Below are positions 23,306-31,337 of a DNA stretch of 64,000 nucleotides, one piece after another. The translations under genes and the position numbers were made by a program. Position 1 is the first letter of the stretch. The number at the start of each line of letters is the position of its first letter. Below the pieces are notes generated by a model, which was given only the letters and a program-made list of their open reading frames with translations, ran no database searches and was not told the DNA's origin. The stretch comes from Microvirga ossetica (GTDB lineage Bacteria; Pseudomonadota; Alphaproteobacteria; Rhizobiales; Beijerinckiaceae): NCBI RefSeq assembly GCF_002741015.1, contig NZ_CP016616.1:3753501-3817500 (forward strand). The letters are read 5' to 3'.

Positions 23306-24067
23306 TCAGGAGATTTGGTCGCCGTCAAGAGGGCGGGCTCTGGCGTTCTGCTTTCTCATGCTTTCTCCGGCGAGTTGAAGGCGGTGGGCATTGTGAACAA
23401 GACGATCCAAGATTGCGTCTCCAAGAGTGGGATCCCCAATCAGGTCATGCCATGCGTCCACGGGAACCTGGCTCGTGACGATGGTCGATGAGCGGCCGTG
23501 ACGATCGTCGAGGATTTCCAGGAGATCGCGCCGCTCGGACCCGGTGAGCACTGACAAGCCCCAATCATCGAGGATCAGCACCTGTACGCGACCGAGGGCC
23601 TTGAGCAGGCGGCCATAGCGCCCGTCGCCGCGCGCGAGCGCCAATGCCTCGAACAGGCGCGGCACGCGGTGGTAGAGCACCGAGCGGTTATCCCGGCAGG
23701 CCTTGTGGCCGAGCGCGCAGGCGATCCAGCTCTTGCCGAGGCCGGCCGCCCCTGTAATCAGCACATTCTCATGCCGGTCGATCCAGTCGCCAACAACCAG
23801 CCGGGCAAAGACCGCGCGATCGATGCCGCGCGGGGTTCGCCAATCGACGTCCTCGACGCAGGCGTTCTGGCGCAGCGCCGCGAACTTGAGCCGCGCGGTG
23901 AGACGCTTGGTGTCGCGCTCGGCCGCTTCGCGGTCGACCAACAGCCCGATGCGCTCCTCAAAGGACAGAGCGTCGAGATCGGGCAATCGTCGCTGCTCCT
24001 CGAAGGCTTTGGCCATGCCGGTCAGGCCAAGCGCGATCAGGCGCTCATGGGTGGGATGGGTCAGCAT
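23306..24067 (-). CDS. istB: IS21 transposition helper ATPase IstB
   Basis: A 253-residue AAA+ ATPase related to DnaC. Walker A is GAAGLGKSW (about 106-114), Walker B VLILDDWG, with a sensor-like TSQVP. IstB assembles on target DNA and stimulates IstA. It starts 18 bp after the istA stop, the usual operon. Both termini are intact. Confidence 0.95.
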   Translation of the reverse strand: MLTHPTHERLIALGLTGMAKAFEEQRRLPDLDALSFEERIGLLVDREAAERDTKRLTARLKFAALRQNACVEDVDWRTPRGIDRAVFARLVVGDWIDRHENVLITGAAGLGKSWIACALGHKACRDNRSVLYHRVPRLFEALALARGDGRYGRLLKALGRVQVLILDDWGLSVLTGSERRDLLEILDDRHGRSSTIVTSQVPVDAWHDLIGDPTLGDAILDRLVHNAHRLQLAGESMRKQNARARPLDGDQIS

Positions 24068-24085
24068 CGGTTGGGTCTCCTGGGT

Positions 24086-25624
24086 TCAGTGGAAGTAACC
24101 CTGGCCGCGGATGTTGCCGTGGCGCAGGGGTTCGTGGTCGGGCGTCTCGTCAACGACGGCGCGGTCGAGGCCATTCTTGAGAATCGACCGGATCGAGGCG
24201 ACGGAGCGTGCCTTGATGAGGAGGCCGCGCCGGCAGGCGGCCTCGACGCGGGTGTCGCCATAGCTCCTGGCCAGCGACAGGATGCCGAGGCAGGTGCGGA
24301 AGCCCTGCTCGGGATGTGGACGGTCGGCGATCACCGCCTCGAAGAAAGCCGCGACGGAGGGCCCAATCCGTTCACCGGCGGCGATCAGGCCTCGTGGGGT
24401 CCACTGGCCGTGGCGGCGATGGGCGCTCGGCATATGCTCGGCAACGGTGGTGTGGCCGCGCCGGTTCGGCGCCCGGGCATGGCTGGCGACCCGCTGGCCC
24501 TTGTGGAAGATCTCGACCGTCGCACCGGCAAGGCGCACGTCGACGAGTTCCCGGATCAGGCGGTAGGGCACGGAGTACCAGTGGCCGTCGACCTCGACAT
24601 GGTAGTCCGGCGCGACGCGGCAGCGCTTCCAGCGGGCGAAGACGTAGGGCTCGTCTGGCAGCGCTCCCAGCCGGGGCCGGTCGATCTCGGCAAAGAGTTC
24701 GGCCCGGCTGGAGCCGAAGCCGCGCATCTGGCGGGCGTTGAGTTCGACGACCAGGCTGCGAATGGCGCGATTGAGCTCGGCGAGCGCGAAGAAGCGATGG
24801 TTGCGCAGCCGGGCCAGGATCCAGCGCTGGGCGATTTGGACCGCGACCTCAACTTTGGCCTTATCCTTCGGGCGTCTCGGCCGCGCCGCGAGAATGGCGG
24901 TGCCGTAATGGCCGGCCATCTCGGCATAGGTGCGGTTGAGGCCGGGATCGTAGCGGTCGGGATTGGTCACCGCCGCCTTGAGGTTGTCGCAGATCACGAA
25001 CTTCGGAACCCCGCCCAGGAAGGCAAACAGGTTGGCGTGCACGGCAATCCAGTCCGGCAGGCTCTCGCTCGCGCAGGCCTCGGCATAGGTGTAGTTGGAG
25101 GCGCCCATGGCGGCGACGAACAGCTTCATGGGATGGGCTTGGCCGGTCAGCGGATCGAAGACGTCGATGGTGTCGCCGGCAAAATCGACAAACACCTTCT
25201 CGCCGCCCCTGTGGGTCTGGCGCATTGTTGGGCGAACGCGCCCCTTCCAGGCCTCGTAGGTGGTGCAGAACCAGGTGTAGCCGAAGCCATCGGGATGGGC
25301 GGCGCGATATTCCTCCCAGAGCAGCACGCGCGTCACGCCACGCCGGCGCAGCTCCTTCTCGACATAAACCCAGTCGGGGACCGGGCGCCGATCGGTCTGA
25401 GCCGAGGATGGTGCCGGAAACAGCAGGAGTTCGAGCGCGTCGTCATCGAGCCCGTCCGGCAGCGGCCAGCTCAGCCCTGCCAGACGGGCGCGGCGCAGGT
25501 AGCCATGAACGACGCCATTGCTGATCCCCAGCGTGCGCGCGATGACGCGCTCGGTCAGGCCTTGGACATGTCTTAAACGAAGTACTTCTCGGATCCGGCG
25601 CATCGACAATCTCTGGGTTGGCAT
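24086..25624 (-). CDS. istA: IS21 transposase IstA
   Basis: A 512-residue DDE transposase. An N-terminal helix-turn-helix (IREVLRLRHVQGLTERVIAR then TLGISNGVVHGYLRRA) precedes a second DNA-binding region (YVEKELRRRGVT). The catalytic core shows FVDFAGDT (first Asp), FVICDNLKAAV (second Asp) and RPKDKAKVEVAVQ (Glu). The C-terminal Mu-type beta-barrel region includes HVEVDGHWYSVPYRLI. No frameshift is seen, so the element should be active. Confidence 0.95.
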   Translation of the reverse strand: MPTQRLSMRRIREVLRLRHVQGLTERVIARTLGISNGVVHGYLRRARLAGLSWPLPDGLDDDALELLLFPAPSSAQTDRRPVPDWVYVEKELRRRGVTRVLLWEEYRAAHPDGFGYTWFCTTYEAWKGRVRPTMRQTHRGGEKVFVDFAGDTIDVFDPLTGQAHPMKLFVAAMGASNYTYAEACASESLPDWIAVHANLFAFLGGVPKFVICDNLKAAVTNPDRYDPGLNRTYAEMAGHYGTAILAARPRRPKDKAKVEVAVQIAQRWILARLRNHRFFALAELNRAIRSLVVELNARQMRGFGSSRAELFAEIDRPRLGALPDEPYVFARWKRCRVAPDYHVEVDGHWYSVPYRLIRELVDVRLAGATVEIFHKGQRVASHARAPNRRGHTTVAEHMPSAHRRHGQWTPRGLIAAGERIGPSVAAFFEAVIADRPHPEQGFRTCLGILSLARSYGDTRVEAACRRGLLIKARSVASIRSILKNGLDRAVVDETPDHEPLRHGNIRGQGYFH

Positions 25625-25781
25625 CGGGCCTCCTCGTGGGTTGAACGAGGCACCCGTAGCCGGTTGAGTTGTCGGCCGAAGCTCCCGGCACCTCCGAAAA
25701 GGTGCTCACGATCCTCTGAAATCGTTGCTCACGGTGCCGCGAAATCGCTGCTCACGATCACGCGAAACACGCAGATTGTCG

Positions 25782-25947
25782 CCCGCCGACACGCCTCCCG
25801 TTGCAGCGGGCGGGACGACCGACTACCACTCAACCGCCCCGCCCTTCTGAATTGGACCTTATGTCATGCCGCGTGAGGGCAATATCCCCTTGCGGACCAA
25901 GGGGATTGTAGGCACAGAAGAGGGAATGAGGGAGTGCTGCCGGCTCG
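25782..25947. promoter_or_regulatory. Leader region of the flippase-like gene
   Basis: Non-coding. It contains a perfect 9-bp inverted repeat ATCCCCTTG-CGGAC-CAAGGGGAT (25884-25906), 41 bp before the start codon. The word AAGGGGATTGT in its right arm also occurs next to the IS target site (23196-23206). Confidence 0.35.
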
Positions 25948-26961
25948 ATGAAGAATGTGCGTGAGTTCATTTGGCCCGTGATCGGGCTCCTGGCAGTCGT
26001 CATATCGGGCTGGCTTCTTTATCGTGAATTGCGCGGCATGTCCCTCGACGATGTCTGGGACAGTCTGACCGCCGTGCCGGCCCACCGCTACGCGCTTGCC
26101 GCCCTCTCCACCCTGGTCGCCTATGCCGCCCTGGCCTGGTATGACCGCATCGCCCTGCTGCATCTGGGCGTGCACCATATCTCGTGGCTGTTCGTCTCCA
26201 TCACCTCGTTCACCACCTATGCCCTGTCGCACAATATCGGCGCCTCGGTCTTTTCCGGCGCGGTGGTGCGATATCGGGCCTACACGTCGAAGGGCTTGGG
26301 CGCTCCCCAGATCGCGGTGCTGGTGGCCCTGTGCTCCTTCACCTTCGGACTCGGCACCATTCTGCTGGGCGGCATCGCTCTCGTCGCCGATCCGACCCTG
26401 CTGCACCGGCTCGAGGAGCTTCTGCCCTCGATGCTGACCAATCCGGCCACGGCCCGCATCGTCGGCCTGCTGCTGCTCGGTTTCGTCGCGCTCTATGTGG
26501 TCGGCTCCATCCTGCATCTGCCGCCGCTCGTCATCCGCAAGGCCAAGCTGGAATATCCCCGTCCCGCCGTGATGGTGCGCCAGCTGATCGCTGCGCCGCT
26601 CGAACTTCTCGGCGCCGCGGGCATCATCTATTTCGTGCTGCCGGCCCATCTCGAGCCGAGCTTCATCGTCGTGCTCGCCGTCTTCCTGGCCTCCTTCTCC
26701 GCCGCTCTGGTCAGCCACGCTCCCGGCGGCCTCGGGGTGTTCGAGCTCGTGTTCCTGACGGCGATGCCCGACATCCCGAAGGCCGACGTGTTGGCGGCGC
26801 TCATCATCTTCCGCCTGTTCTATCTCCTGATCCCCTTCGGGCTCTCACTTGTGGTCGTGCTGATGTTCGAGCGCGCGCGCCTCGCCCAAGCCTGGCGCGG
26901 TCGGGTCGCCGCGCCCGAGGGAACCGTGCCGCCGCCGCCCCTGTCCTCGTCCGATCAATGA
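25948..26961 (+). CDS. UPF0104 / lysylphosphatidylglycerol-synthase-like flippase membrane protein
   Basis: A 337-residue protein with about eight membrane helices. The LPG_synthase_TM/UPF0104 signature regions are SFTTYALSHNIGASVFSGAV (helix with SHNIG) and SAALVSHAPGGLGVFELVFL (PGGLGxFE). Family members lie in the membrane domains of MprF and in YbhN-type proteins and are thought to move lipids. Its stop overlaps the next gene as ATGA, so it is coupled to a methyltransferase. Confidence 0.9.
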   Translation: MKNVREFIWPVIGLLAVVISGWLLYRELRGMSLDDVWDSLTAVPAHRYALAALSTLVAYAALAWYDRIALLHLGVHHISWLFVSITSFTTYALSHNIGASVFSGAVVRYRAYTSKGLGAPQIAVLVALCSFTFGLGTILLGGIALVADPTLLHRLEELLPSMLTNPATARIVGLLLLGFVALYVVGSILHLPPLVIRKAKLEYPRPAVMVRQLIAAPLELLGAAGIIYFVLPAHLEPSFIVVLAVFLASFSAALVSHAPGGLGVFELVFLTAMPDIPKADVLAALIIFRLFYLLIPFGLSLVVVLMFERARLAQAWRGRVAAPEGTVPPPPLSSSDQ

Positions 26962-27785
26962 GCCATTTCTGGCGAAGGCTGCGCTTCGGCGCTGCGACGC
27001 TGCTCGGCGTCAGACGGCTCGGCTTCTTCATTCCCTATCGCTATGCGCAGAGCGTCGAGCCGCTCGATTACCCAGCGCTTCGGCCGCTGTTCGAGGCGGC
27101 TCAGCCGCGCTTCTCATCGGTGCTTGCGGCCATCGAGAGCCATGCCGGCGATCTCCGCCAGATCCTGCAGGGAAGGGGGCCTGCTCGCTTCGATCAGAGC
27201 TGGTTCCCCCGGCTCGATGCGGCGGCGGCTTATGCCATCGTCCGCCGGGAGAAGCCGGCGCGCATCGTCGAGATCGGCTCCGGCCACTCGACCCGCTTCA
27301 TGGCTCAGGCGGTCCGGGACGGGGCACTTTCCACCCGCATCACCTGCATCGATCCCGCGCCGCGGGCGAGCTTGAGAAAGCTCGAGGTGGAGCATCGGCA
27401 GGTGCTGCTTCGGGATGCCGATCCAGGTGTGTTCGAGGCTCTTGCGGCGGGAGACATCCTGTTCATCGATTCAAGCCATATCGCCATGCCCGGCACCGAC
27501 GTGGATCGCCTGTTTCTCGACGTGCTGCCTCGTCTCGCAGGCGGAACGCTCGTCCACATCCACGACATCGCGCTGCCCTATGGCTATCCGAAGATCTGGG
27601 ATTGGCGCGGCTACAACGAGCAGCTGCTCGCCGGCGCGTTCCTGCAGGGCGGCGGCTACGAATTGGCATTCGCCAGCCATTATCTGGCGCGGGATCGTTC
27701 CGACGTTTTTGGCCCGGGCATCCTGTCGGAGCTGCCGCTGGTCCCGGGCGCGCACGAGACCAGCCTCTGGTTGCGCAAGCTGTAA
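26958..27785 (+). CDS. Class I SAM-dependent methyltransferase-like protein
   Basis: A 275-residue protein. Motif I is ARIVEIGSGHSTRFMAQAV, the acidic residue after strand 2 is ITCIDPAP, and GDILFIDSSH with LVHIHDIALPYGYP forms the later strands. This matches Methyltransf_24-type enzymes linked to surface polysaccharide or lipid modification. ATG 26958 overlaps the stop of the flippase gene; the pair probably works on one envelope substrate, which cannot be named. Confidence 0.8.
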   Translation: MSHFWRRLRFGAATLLGVRRLGFFIPYRYAQSVEPLDYPALRPLFEAAQPRFSSVLAAIESHAGDLRQILQGRGPARFDQSWFPRLDAAAAYAIVRREKPARIVEIGSGHSTRFMAQAVRDGALSTRITCIDPAPRASLRKLEVEHRQVLLRDADPGVFEALAAGDILFIDSSHIAMPGTDVDRLFLDVLPRLAGGTLVHIHDIALPYGYPKIWDWRGYNEQLLAGAFLQGGGYELAFASHYLARDRSDVFGPGILSELPLVPGAHETSLWLRKL

Positions 27786-27791
27786 CTCCGT

Positions 27792-28064
27792 TCAGGCCGC
27801 AGCAGGCTTCTGCCCGGGCTCCGGCACGGCAATGCCGGCTTCCATGTATTCGTTCAGCTTGTTGCGCAGGGTGCGGATCGAGATGCCCAGGATCCTCGCC
27901 GCATGGGTCCGGTTGCCGAAGCAGAAGGCGAGGGTGTCGAGGATGAGGTGACGCTCCACATCGGCGATGGTCCGGCCGATGAGGACGCGTCTCAGGGCAT
28001 CTGCAGCTTCGGCATGCACCTGGGTTGATCCTTGCTTTTCCAACGAATCCTGGATGCCAAGCAC
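27792..28064 (-). CDS. Fis-type HTH protein resembling the FlbD/NtrC C-terminal domain
   Basis: A 90-residue stand-alone DNA-binding domain. The segment DVERHLILDTLAFCFGNRTH continues into AARILGISIRTLRNKLNEY, the Fis-type helix-turn-helix ending sigma-54 activators and especially flagellar FlbD. The receiver and AAA+ domains are absent. The start is GTG. A CtrA-like box lies 54 bp upstream and sciP is the next gene on the same strand. It could modulate flagellar promoters; that is inference. Confidence 0.82.
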   Translation of the reverse strand: MLGIQDSLEKQGSTQVHAEAADALRRVLIGRTIADVERHLILDTLAFCFGNRTHAARILGISIRTLRNKLNEYMEAGIAVPEPGQKPAAA

Positions 28065-28117
28065 GATGTGAGCCTGCCTTAAGGGAAATGATTCAGGAGT
28101 TTATGCTCATCTTATGG

Positions 28118-28132
28118 TTAGAAAGGTCTTAA
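28118..28132. promoter_or_regulatory. CtrA-like box upstream of the Fis-type gene
   Basis: TTAG-N7-TTAA on the plus strand (TTAA-N7-CTAA on the minus strand), one base off the TTAA-N7-TTAA CtrA consensus. It ends 54 bp before the GTG start. Confidence 0.5.
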
Positions 28133-28170
28133 CGGCCACGCTTTTGCCCTCGGTTTTGACGCCTCTAACG

Positions 28171-28205
28171 AAAAAGGCGCTGCTCGTTGTCGAGCAGCGC
28201 CTTTT
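28171..28205 (-). terminator. Terminator of sciP
   Basis: Perfect 15-bp stem AAAAGGCGCTGCTCG / CGAGCAGCGCCTTTT with a TTGT loop and T-runs on both sides, 20 bp past the sciP stop. Confidence 0.88.
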
Positions 28206-28224
28206 CATCGGAGATGTCGGAAAG

Positions 28225-28500
28225 CTATTGCCGATATTGCTGGATGCGGGTGGTGCGCAGGCCGGCCAGGCCATGCTGATCGATCGACATCTGCCAGCTC
28301 AGGAACTCTTCGGTGGTCAGCGTGTAGCGCTGACAGGCTTCCTCGAGGCTTAAGAGACCACCGCGGACGGCGGCGACGACTTCGGCCTTGCGGCGGATGA
28401 CCCAGCGGCGGGTGCCGGAGGGAGGAAGGTCGGCAATCGTCAGGGGACTGCCGTCAGGCCCAATGACATACTTGACCCTTGGGCGGTGGGGTTCGGTCAT
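28225..28500 (-). CDS. sciP: SciP, small CtrA-inhibitory protein (DUF1153)
   Basis: A 91-residue helix-turn-helix protein. Highly conserved DUF1153 sequence: KYVIGPDGSPLTIADLPP, RRWVIRRKAEVVAAVRGGLL, SLEEACQRY and HGLAGLRTTRIQQYR. In Caulobacter SciP binds CtrA and prevents RNA polymerase recruitment at CtrA promoters in swarmer cells. ATG 28500 is chosen over the codon five residues earlier. A CtrA-like box upstream is consistent with the known feedback loop. It has its own terminator. Confidence 0.95.
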   Translation of the reverse strand: MTEPHRPRVKYVIGPDGSPLTIADLPPSGTRRWVIRRKAEVVAAVRGGLLSLEEACQRYTLTTEEFLSWQMSIDQHGLAGLRTTRIQQYRQ

Positions 28501-28558
28501 GATACGCTCACACAAAAATTCAACGACCTTTGACAGGCTCGAACCTACGCGACGGGAC

Positions 28559-28573
28559 TTAATGTTTTCCTAA
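28559..28573. promoter_or_regulatory. CtrA-like box upstream of sciP
   Basis: TTAA-N7-CTAA (minus strand TTAG-N7-TTAA), one base off the CtrA consensus and the mirror of the box at 28118. It lies 58 bp before the sciP ATG. Confidence 0.5.
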
Positions 28574-28668
28574 GCCCGATCAGGCGGTTACGAGAATGCC
28601 TAAGCTTAGCCATAAACGTTAACGTTGGCTTATTCCCGCGCACTTTCCCTTTAAGAATTGTGGCGCAA
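28574..28668. other. Non-coding stretch between the sciP control region and the palindrome element
   Basis: No gene. It contains the palindrome AACGTTAACGTT near 28616-28627. With the box and the repeat it makes up the 341-bp sciP-mnmA gap. Confidence 0.4.
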
Positions 28669-28781
28669 GAGCATCGGACCCAAAAGTGGCCTTGCATTTT
28701 TGGGATCCAATCCGATGCTCCACTCCTGGCTGGCGCATCGTTGAGCGTCGAAAACCGGGTCCACTTTTCCGCACGATGCGC
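28669..28781 (-). repeat. Bipartite intergenic palindrome, copy 3 (modules B and A, inverted)
   Basis: Module B (28669-28720, bounded by GAGCATCGGA / TCCGATGCTC) is followed by module A (28733-28781, bounded by GCGCATCGT / ACGATGCGC). The reverse complement matches the A-B order and sequence of the 14.6-kb copy. Confidence 0.85.
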
Positions 28782-28841
28782 TATAGAAGGGCTTTCACAC
28801 CCTCCTGTGCGCCGCCTTGAACGGCGCCTCTGGACGGAAAC

Positions 28842-29996
28842 ATGCTCAACACACTCGACCTTCCCACCGATCCCTCGAAGACCCGTGTCGTCGTCGCCAT
28901 GTCGGGCGGCGTGGATTCGTCCGTCGTCGCAGCCCTGCTCAAGCGCGAGGGCTATGATGTCATCGGCATCACGCTCCAGCTCTACGACCACGGTGCCGCC
29001 GCCCATCGCAAAGGCGCCTGCTGCGCCGGCCAGGACATCTACGATGCCCGCCGGGTGGCGGAGGCCATCGGCATTCCGCATTACGTGCTCGATTACGAGG
29101 CGCGCTTCCGGGAGGCGGTGATCGACCGCTTCACCCAGAGCTATCTCGAGGGCGAGACGCCGATCCCCTGCGTCGAATGCAACCGCTCCATCAAGTTCCG
29201 CGACCTCCTGGAGACCGCCAGGGAACTCGGCGCGGATGTGCTCGCCACCGGCCATTACGTGGCAAGCCGCCGCTTGCCGGATGGGCGCCGGGCGCTGCAC
29301 CGGGCGGCCGATCCGGACCGGGATCAGAGCTACTTCCTCTATGCGACGACGCCGGAGCAGCTCGACCTGCTGCGCTTTCCCCTGGGCGAATTGCCCAAGG
29401 ATAAGACCCGCGATCTCGCGCGCGAATTCGGGCTCACCGTCGCGGAGAAGGCGGACAGCCAGGACATCTGCTTCGTCACGCAAGGGCGCTACAGCGACGT
29501 GATCGAGCGTCTCAAGCCGGGCGCCGTGCAGGGCGGCGAGATCGTCCATCTCGACGGCCGTGTGCTCGGCCGCCACGAGGGCATCATCCACTACACGGTC
29601 GGGCAGCGGAAGGGGCTCGGCCTGTCCGTGGGCGAGCCGCTCTATGTCGTTCGCCTCGATGCCAAGGAGGCCCGCGTGGTCGTCGGCCCCCGGGAGGCCC
29701 TGGCCACCCGCCTGATCCGCGTCACCGATGTGAACTGGCTCGGCGACGTGCCTCTCGAGGCCCTGGGCGAGAACGGCATGGAGGTGGCCGTGCGCGTCCG
29801 CTCCACGCGCGAGCCGCGTCCGGCCATCTTACGATCCACAGGAACCGGCACTATTGTCGAGCTGTTATCGGCGGAGGATGGGGTGTCTCCCGGTCAAGCT
29901 TGTGTCATCTATGAGAGCGATGCTTCCCGGGCACGCGTGCTTGGCGGGGGCACCATTGCTCGCACTCTCGCCGAAGCCGCCCCCGCCGCGGCGTGA
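28842..29996 (+). CDS. mnmA: tRNA-specific 2-thiouridylase MnmA
   Basis: A 384-residue enzyme that thiolates U34 of tRNA-Lys, -Glu and -Gln. PP-loop [13 protein letters not shown] at about residue 21, catalytic Cys in [10 protein letters not shown] and partner Cys in DSQDICFV, plus GHYVASR and the C-terminal [14 protein letters not shown] region. Full family length. The C-terminal Ala-rich tail ends 22 bp before the next gene. Confidence 0.96.
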   Translation: MLNTLDLPTDPSKTRVVVAMSGGVDSSVVAALLKREGYDVIGITLQLYDHGAAAHRKGACCAGQDIYDARRVAEAIGIPHYVLDYEARFREAVIDRFTQSYLEGETPIPCVECNRSIKFRDLLETARELGADVLATGHYVASRRLPDGRRALHRAADPDRDQSYFLYATTPEQLDLLRFPLGELPKDKTRDLAREFGLTVAEKADSQDICFVTQGRYSDVIERLKPGAVQGGEIVHLDGRVLGRHEGIIHYTVGQRKGLGLSVGEPLYVVRLDAKEARVVVGPREALATRLIRVTDVNWLGDVPLEALGENGMEVAVRVRSTREPRPAILRSTGTGTIVELLSAEDGVSPGQACVIYESDASRARVLGGGTIARTLAEAAPAAA

Positions 29997-30018
29997 GGCA
30001 TCGACCGAAGGGATCTTT

Positions 30019-30660
30019 ATGACGGATGGAGCGACCACCGTCCTGATGCGCAAGGCTTATGCGCGTTGGGCGCCGATCTATGACCTCGTCTACGACAAGC
30101 TGACGGAACCGGCCGCCCGCGCCGCGGTGAATGCCGCCGTGGCCTGCGGACCCAAGGTGCTGGAGGCCGGTGTCGGGACGGGGCTGTCCCTCGGCTACTA
30201 TCCCAGGCACGCCGAGGTCTATGGGGTCGATCTGTCGGAGGACATGCTCCGCCGGGCCCAGGACAAGGTCGAGAAGAAAGGGCTCTCCCATGTGAAGAGC
30301 CTGCAGGTGATGGACGTCACCCACCTCGGCTTTCCGGACGAGACCTTCGACGCCGTTACCGCGCAGTTCATCATCACCCTCGTTCCGGAGCCCGAAACGG
30401 CCCTCGACGAGTTCATGCGGGTGCTGAAGCCGGGCGGGGAGATCGTGCTCGCCAATCATTGGGGGCAGCCCTCCGGCCCCGTCGCCGCCCTGGAGGAGCT
30501 GGCTTCGCCCGTCGCCAAGGCGATCGGCTGGAGCTCGGCCTTCAAGGCCGCCCGCGTCGAGACCTGGGCGCGCGGAACGGGGCGCATGGAGGTGGTCGAA
30601 CTCCGATCCCTGTTCCCGGCCGGCTTCTTCAAGCTGATGAGAATCAGGAAGAAAACCTGA
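30019..30660 (+). CDS. Class I SAM methyltransferase, PmtA-like
   Basis: A 213-residue methyltransferase. YARWAPIYDLVYDKL precedes motif I VLEAGVGTGLSLGYYP. VYGVDLSEDMLRRAQDKVEK, DVTHLGFPDETFDAVTAQFI and VLKPGGEIVLANHWG complete the fold. The N-terminal RWAPxYDxxY motif and length match phosphatidylethanolamine N-methyltransferases of the Rhodobacter PmtA type, which would make phosphatidylcholine; UbiE/COQ5-like activity is an alternative. ATG 30019 follows GAAGGG and discards an overlapping extension. Confidence 0.82.
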   Translation: MTDGATTVLMRKAYARWAPIYDLVYDKLTEPAARAAVNAAVACGPKVLEAGVGTGLSLGYYPRHAEVYGVDLSEDMLRRAQDKVEKKGLSHVKSLQVMDVTHLGFPDETFDAVTAQFIITLVPEPETALDEFMRVLKPGGEIVLANHWGQPSGPVAALEELASPVAKAIGWSSAFKAARVETWARGTGRMEVVELRSLFPAGFFKLMRIRKKT

Positions 30661-30760
30661 GATCACGAGCCGTCCCGGCCCTGGACCGAAAAGATGACTT
30701 TCGGGCCTCGATCCCTATCTAAATAGGGGTCGCCACCATGCTTAACGGAAAGCCAATCCC

Positions 30761-30979
30761 ATGCGCCTCTTCATGTTCACATCTCAGGCCAAGGACGATC
30801 TGCACGCCTTCGCCGGCGACGAGTCCGGCAGCAAGCTCCCGGCCAAATATGGTCCCTGGGGGCTGACCGGAACGCTCAATTCTCGCGAGACGCCGCCGCA
30901 TAAATTCTCGCGCAAGACCATCGAGCAGTCGATCTCGACGGAGGGCTTCCAGCTCTGGCGCATGAAACCCAAGGGCTGA
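30761..30979 (+). CDS. Small conserved hypothetical protein
   Basis: A 72-residue protein, MRLFMFTSQAKDDLHAFAGD and later KYGPWGLTGTLNSRETPPHK, with no membrane segment or signal peptide and a Trp-rich core. No family name is recognised, but its composition and isolated position argue for a real gene. AACGGAAAGCC lies upstream as a weak ribosome site. Confidence 0.6.
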   Translation: MRLFMFTSQAKDDLHAFAGDESGSKLPAKYGPWGLTGTLNSRETPPHKFSRKTIEQSISTEGFQLWRMKPKG

Positions 30980-31090
30980 AAATCCAGCTGCCATATTTCC
31001 GCGCGCCGATGGCCGGTCTTTTCTTGACACTGGGGGGCAACCTTCCCTATATCGCGCTTGCCTGACGCGGGGCTCAGCCCCGCTTCCCGG

Positions 31091-31167
31091 GGCGGAGTAG
31101 CTCAGTTGGTCAGAGCAGAGGAATCATAATCCTTGTGTCGGGGGTTCAAATCCCTCCTCCGCTACCA
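31091..31167 (+). tRNA. tRNA-Met (elongator, anticodon CAT)
   Basis: A 77-nt cloverleaf: acceptor GGCGGAG/CTCCGCT, anticodon arm GAGGA-ATCATAA-TCCTT with CAT, T-arm GGGGG-TTCAAAT-CCCTC, CCA encoded. The sequence matches Rhizobiales elongator tRNA-Met in character; initiator features (C1-A72 mismatch, three G-C pairs) are absent, and Ile2 is less likely. Confidence 0.9.
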
Positions 31168-31170
31168 TCA

Positions 31171-31207
31171 AAAAAGCCCGCAAAAGCAGTAGCTTAGCGG
31201 GCTTTTT
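31171..31207 (+). terminator. Terminator after tRNA-Met
   Basis: Perfect 11-bp stem AAAAAGCCCGC / GCGGGCTTTTT, 15-nt loop. Confidence 0.85.
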
Positions 31208-31337
31208 GCTGTCTGGGAAAGGTCATTGCTTTAAAGATCGTCGACATCTCGGAATAGTCTGGTCCGCTACCGCGCCGCATTCCTTGCTCGGCATTGCTCC
31301 GTCTCGCTAAAATCTTGCCCTTGTAGGCGATGACGTG

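Larger units (their letters stand above)
23209..25773 (-). mobile_element. Intact IS21-family insertion sequence (2565 bp)
   Basis: Ends are TGCGCATCTCGCG... and ...CGCGAAACACGCA. Both termini carry repeated GATCGTGAGC words in inverted orientation, three per end, as in the multiple terminal repeats of IS21 elements. An 8-bp target duplication GATTGTCG flanks the element exactly (23201-23208 and 25774-25781), so insertion is recent. It carries complete istA and istB. Confidence 0.93.

Noticed and set aside
31091..31167. CAT-anticodon tRNA as initiator tRNA or tRNA-Ile2
   Set aside because: No initiator hallmarks in the acceptor or anticodon stems, and the body is like elongator tRNA-Met of related bacteria.
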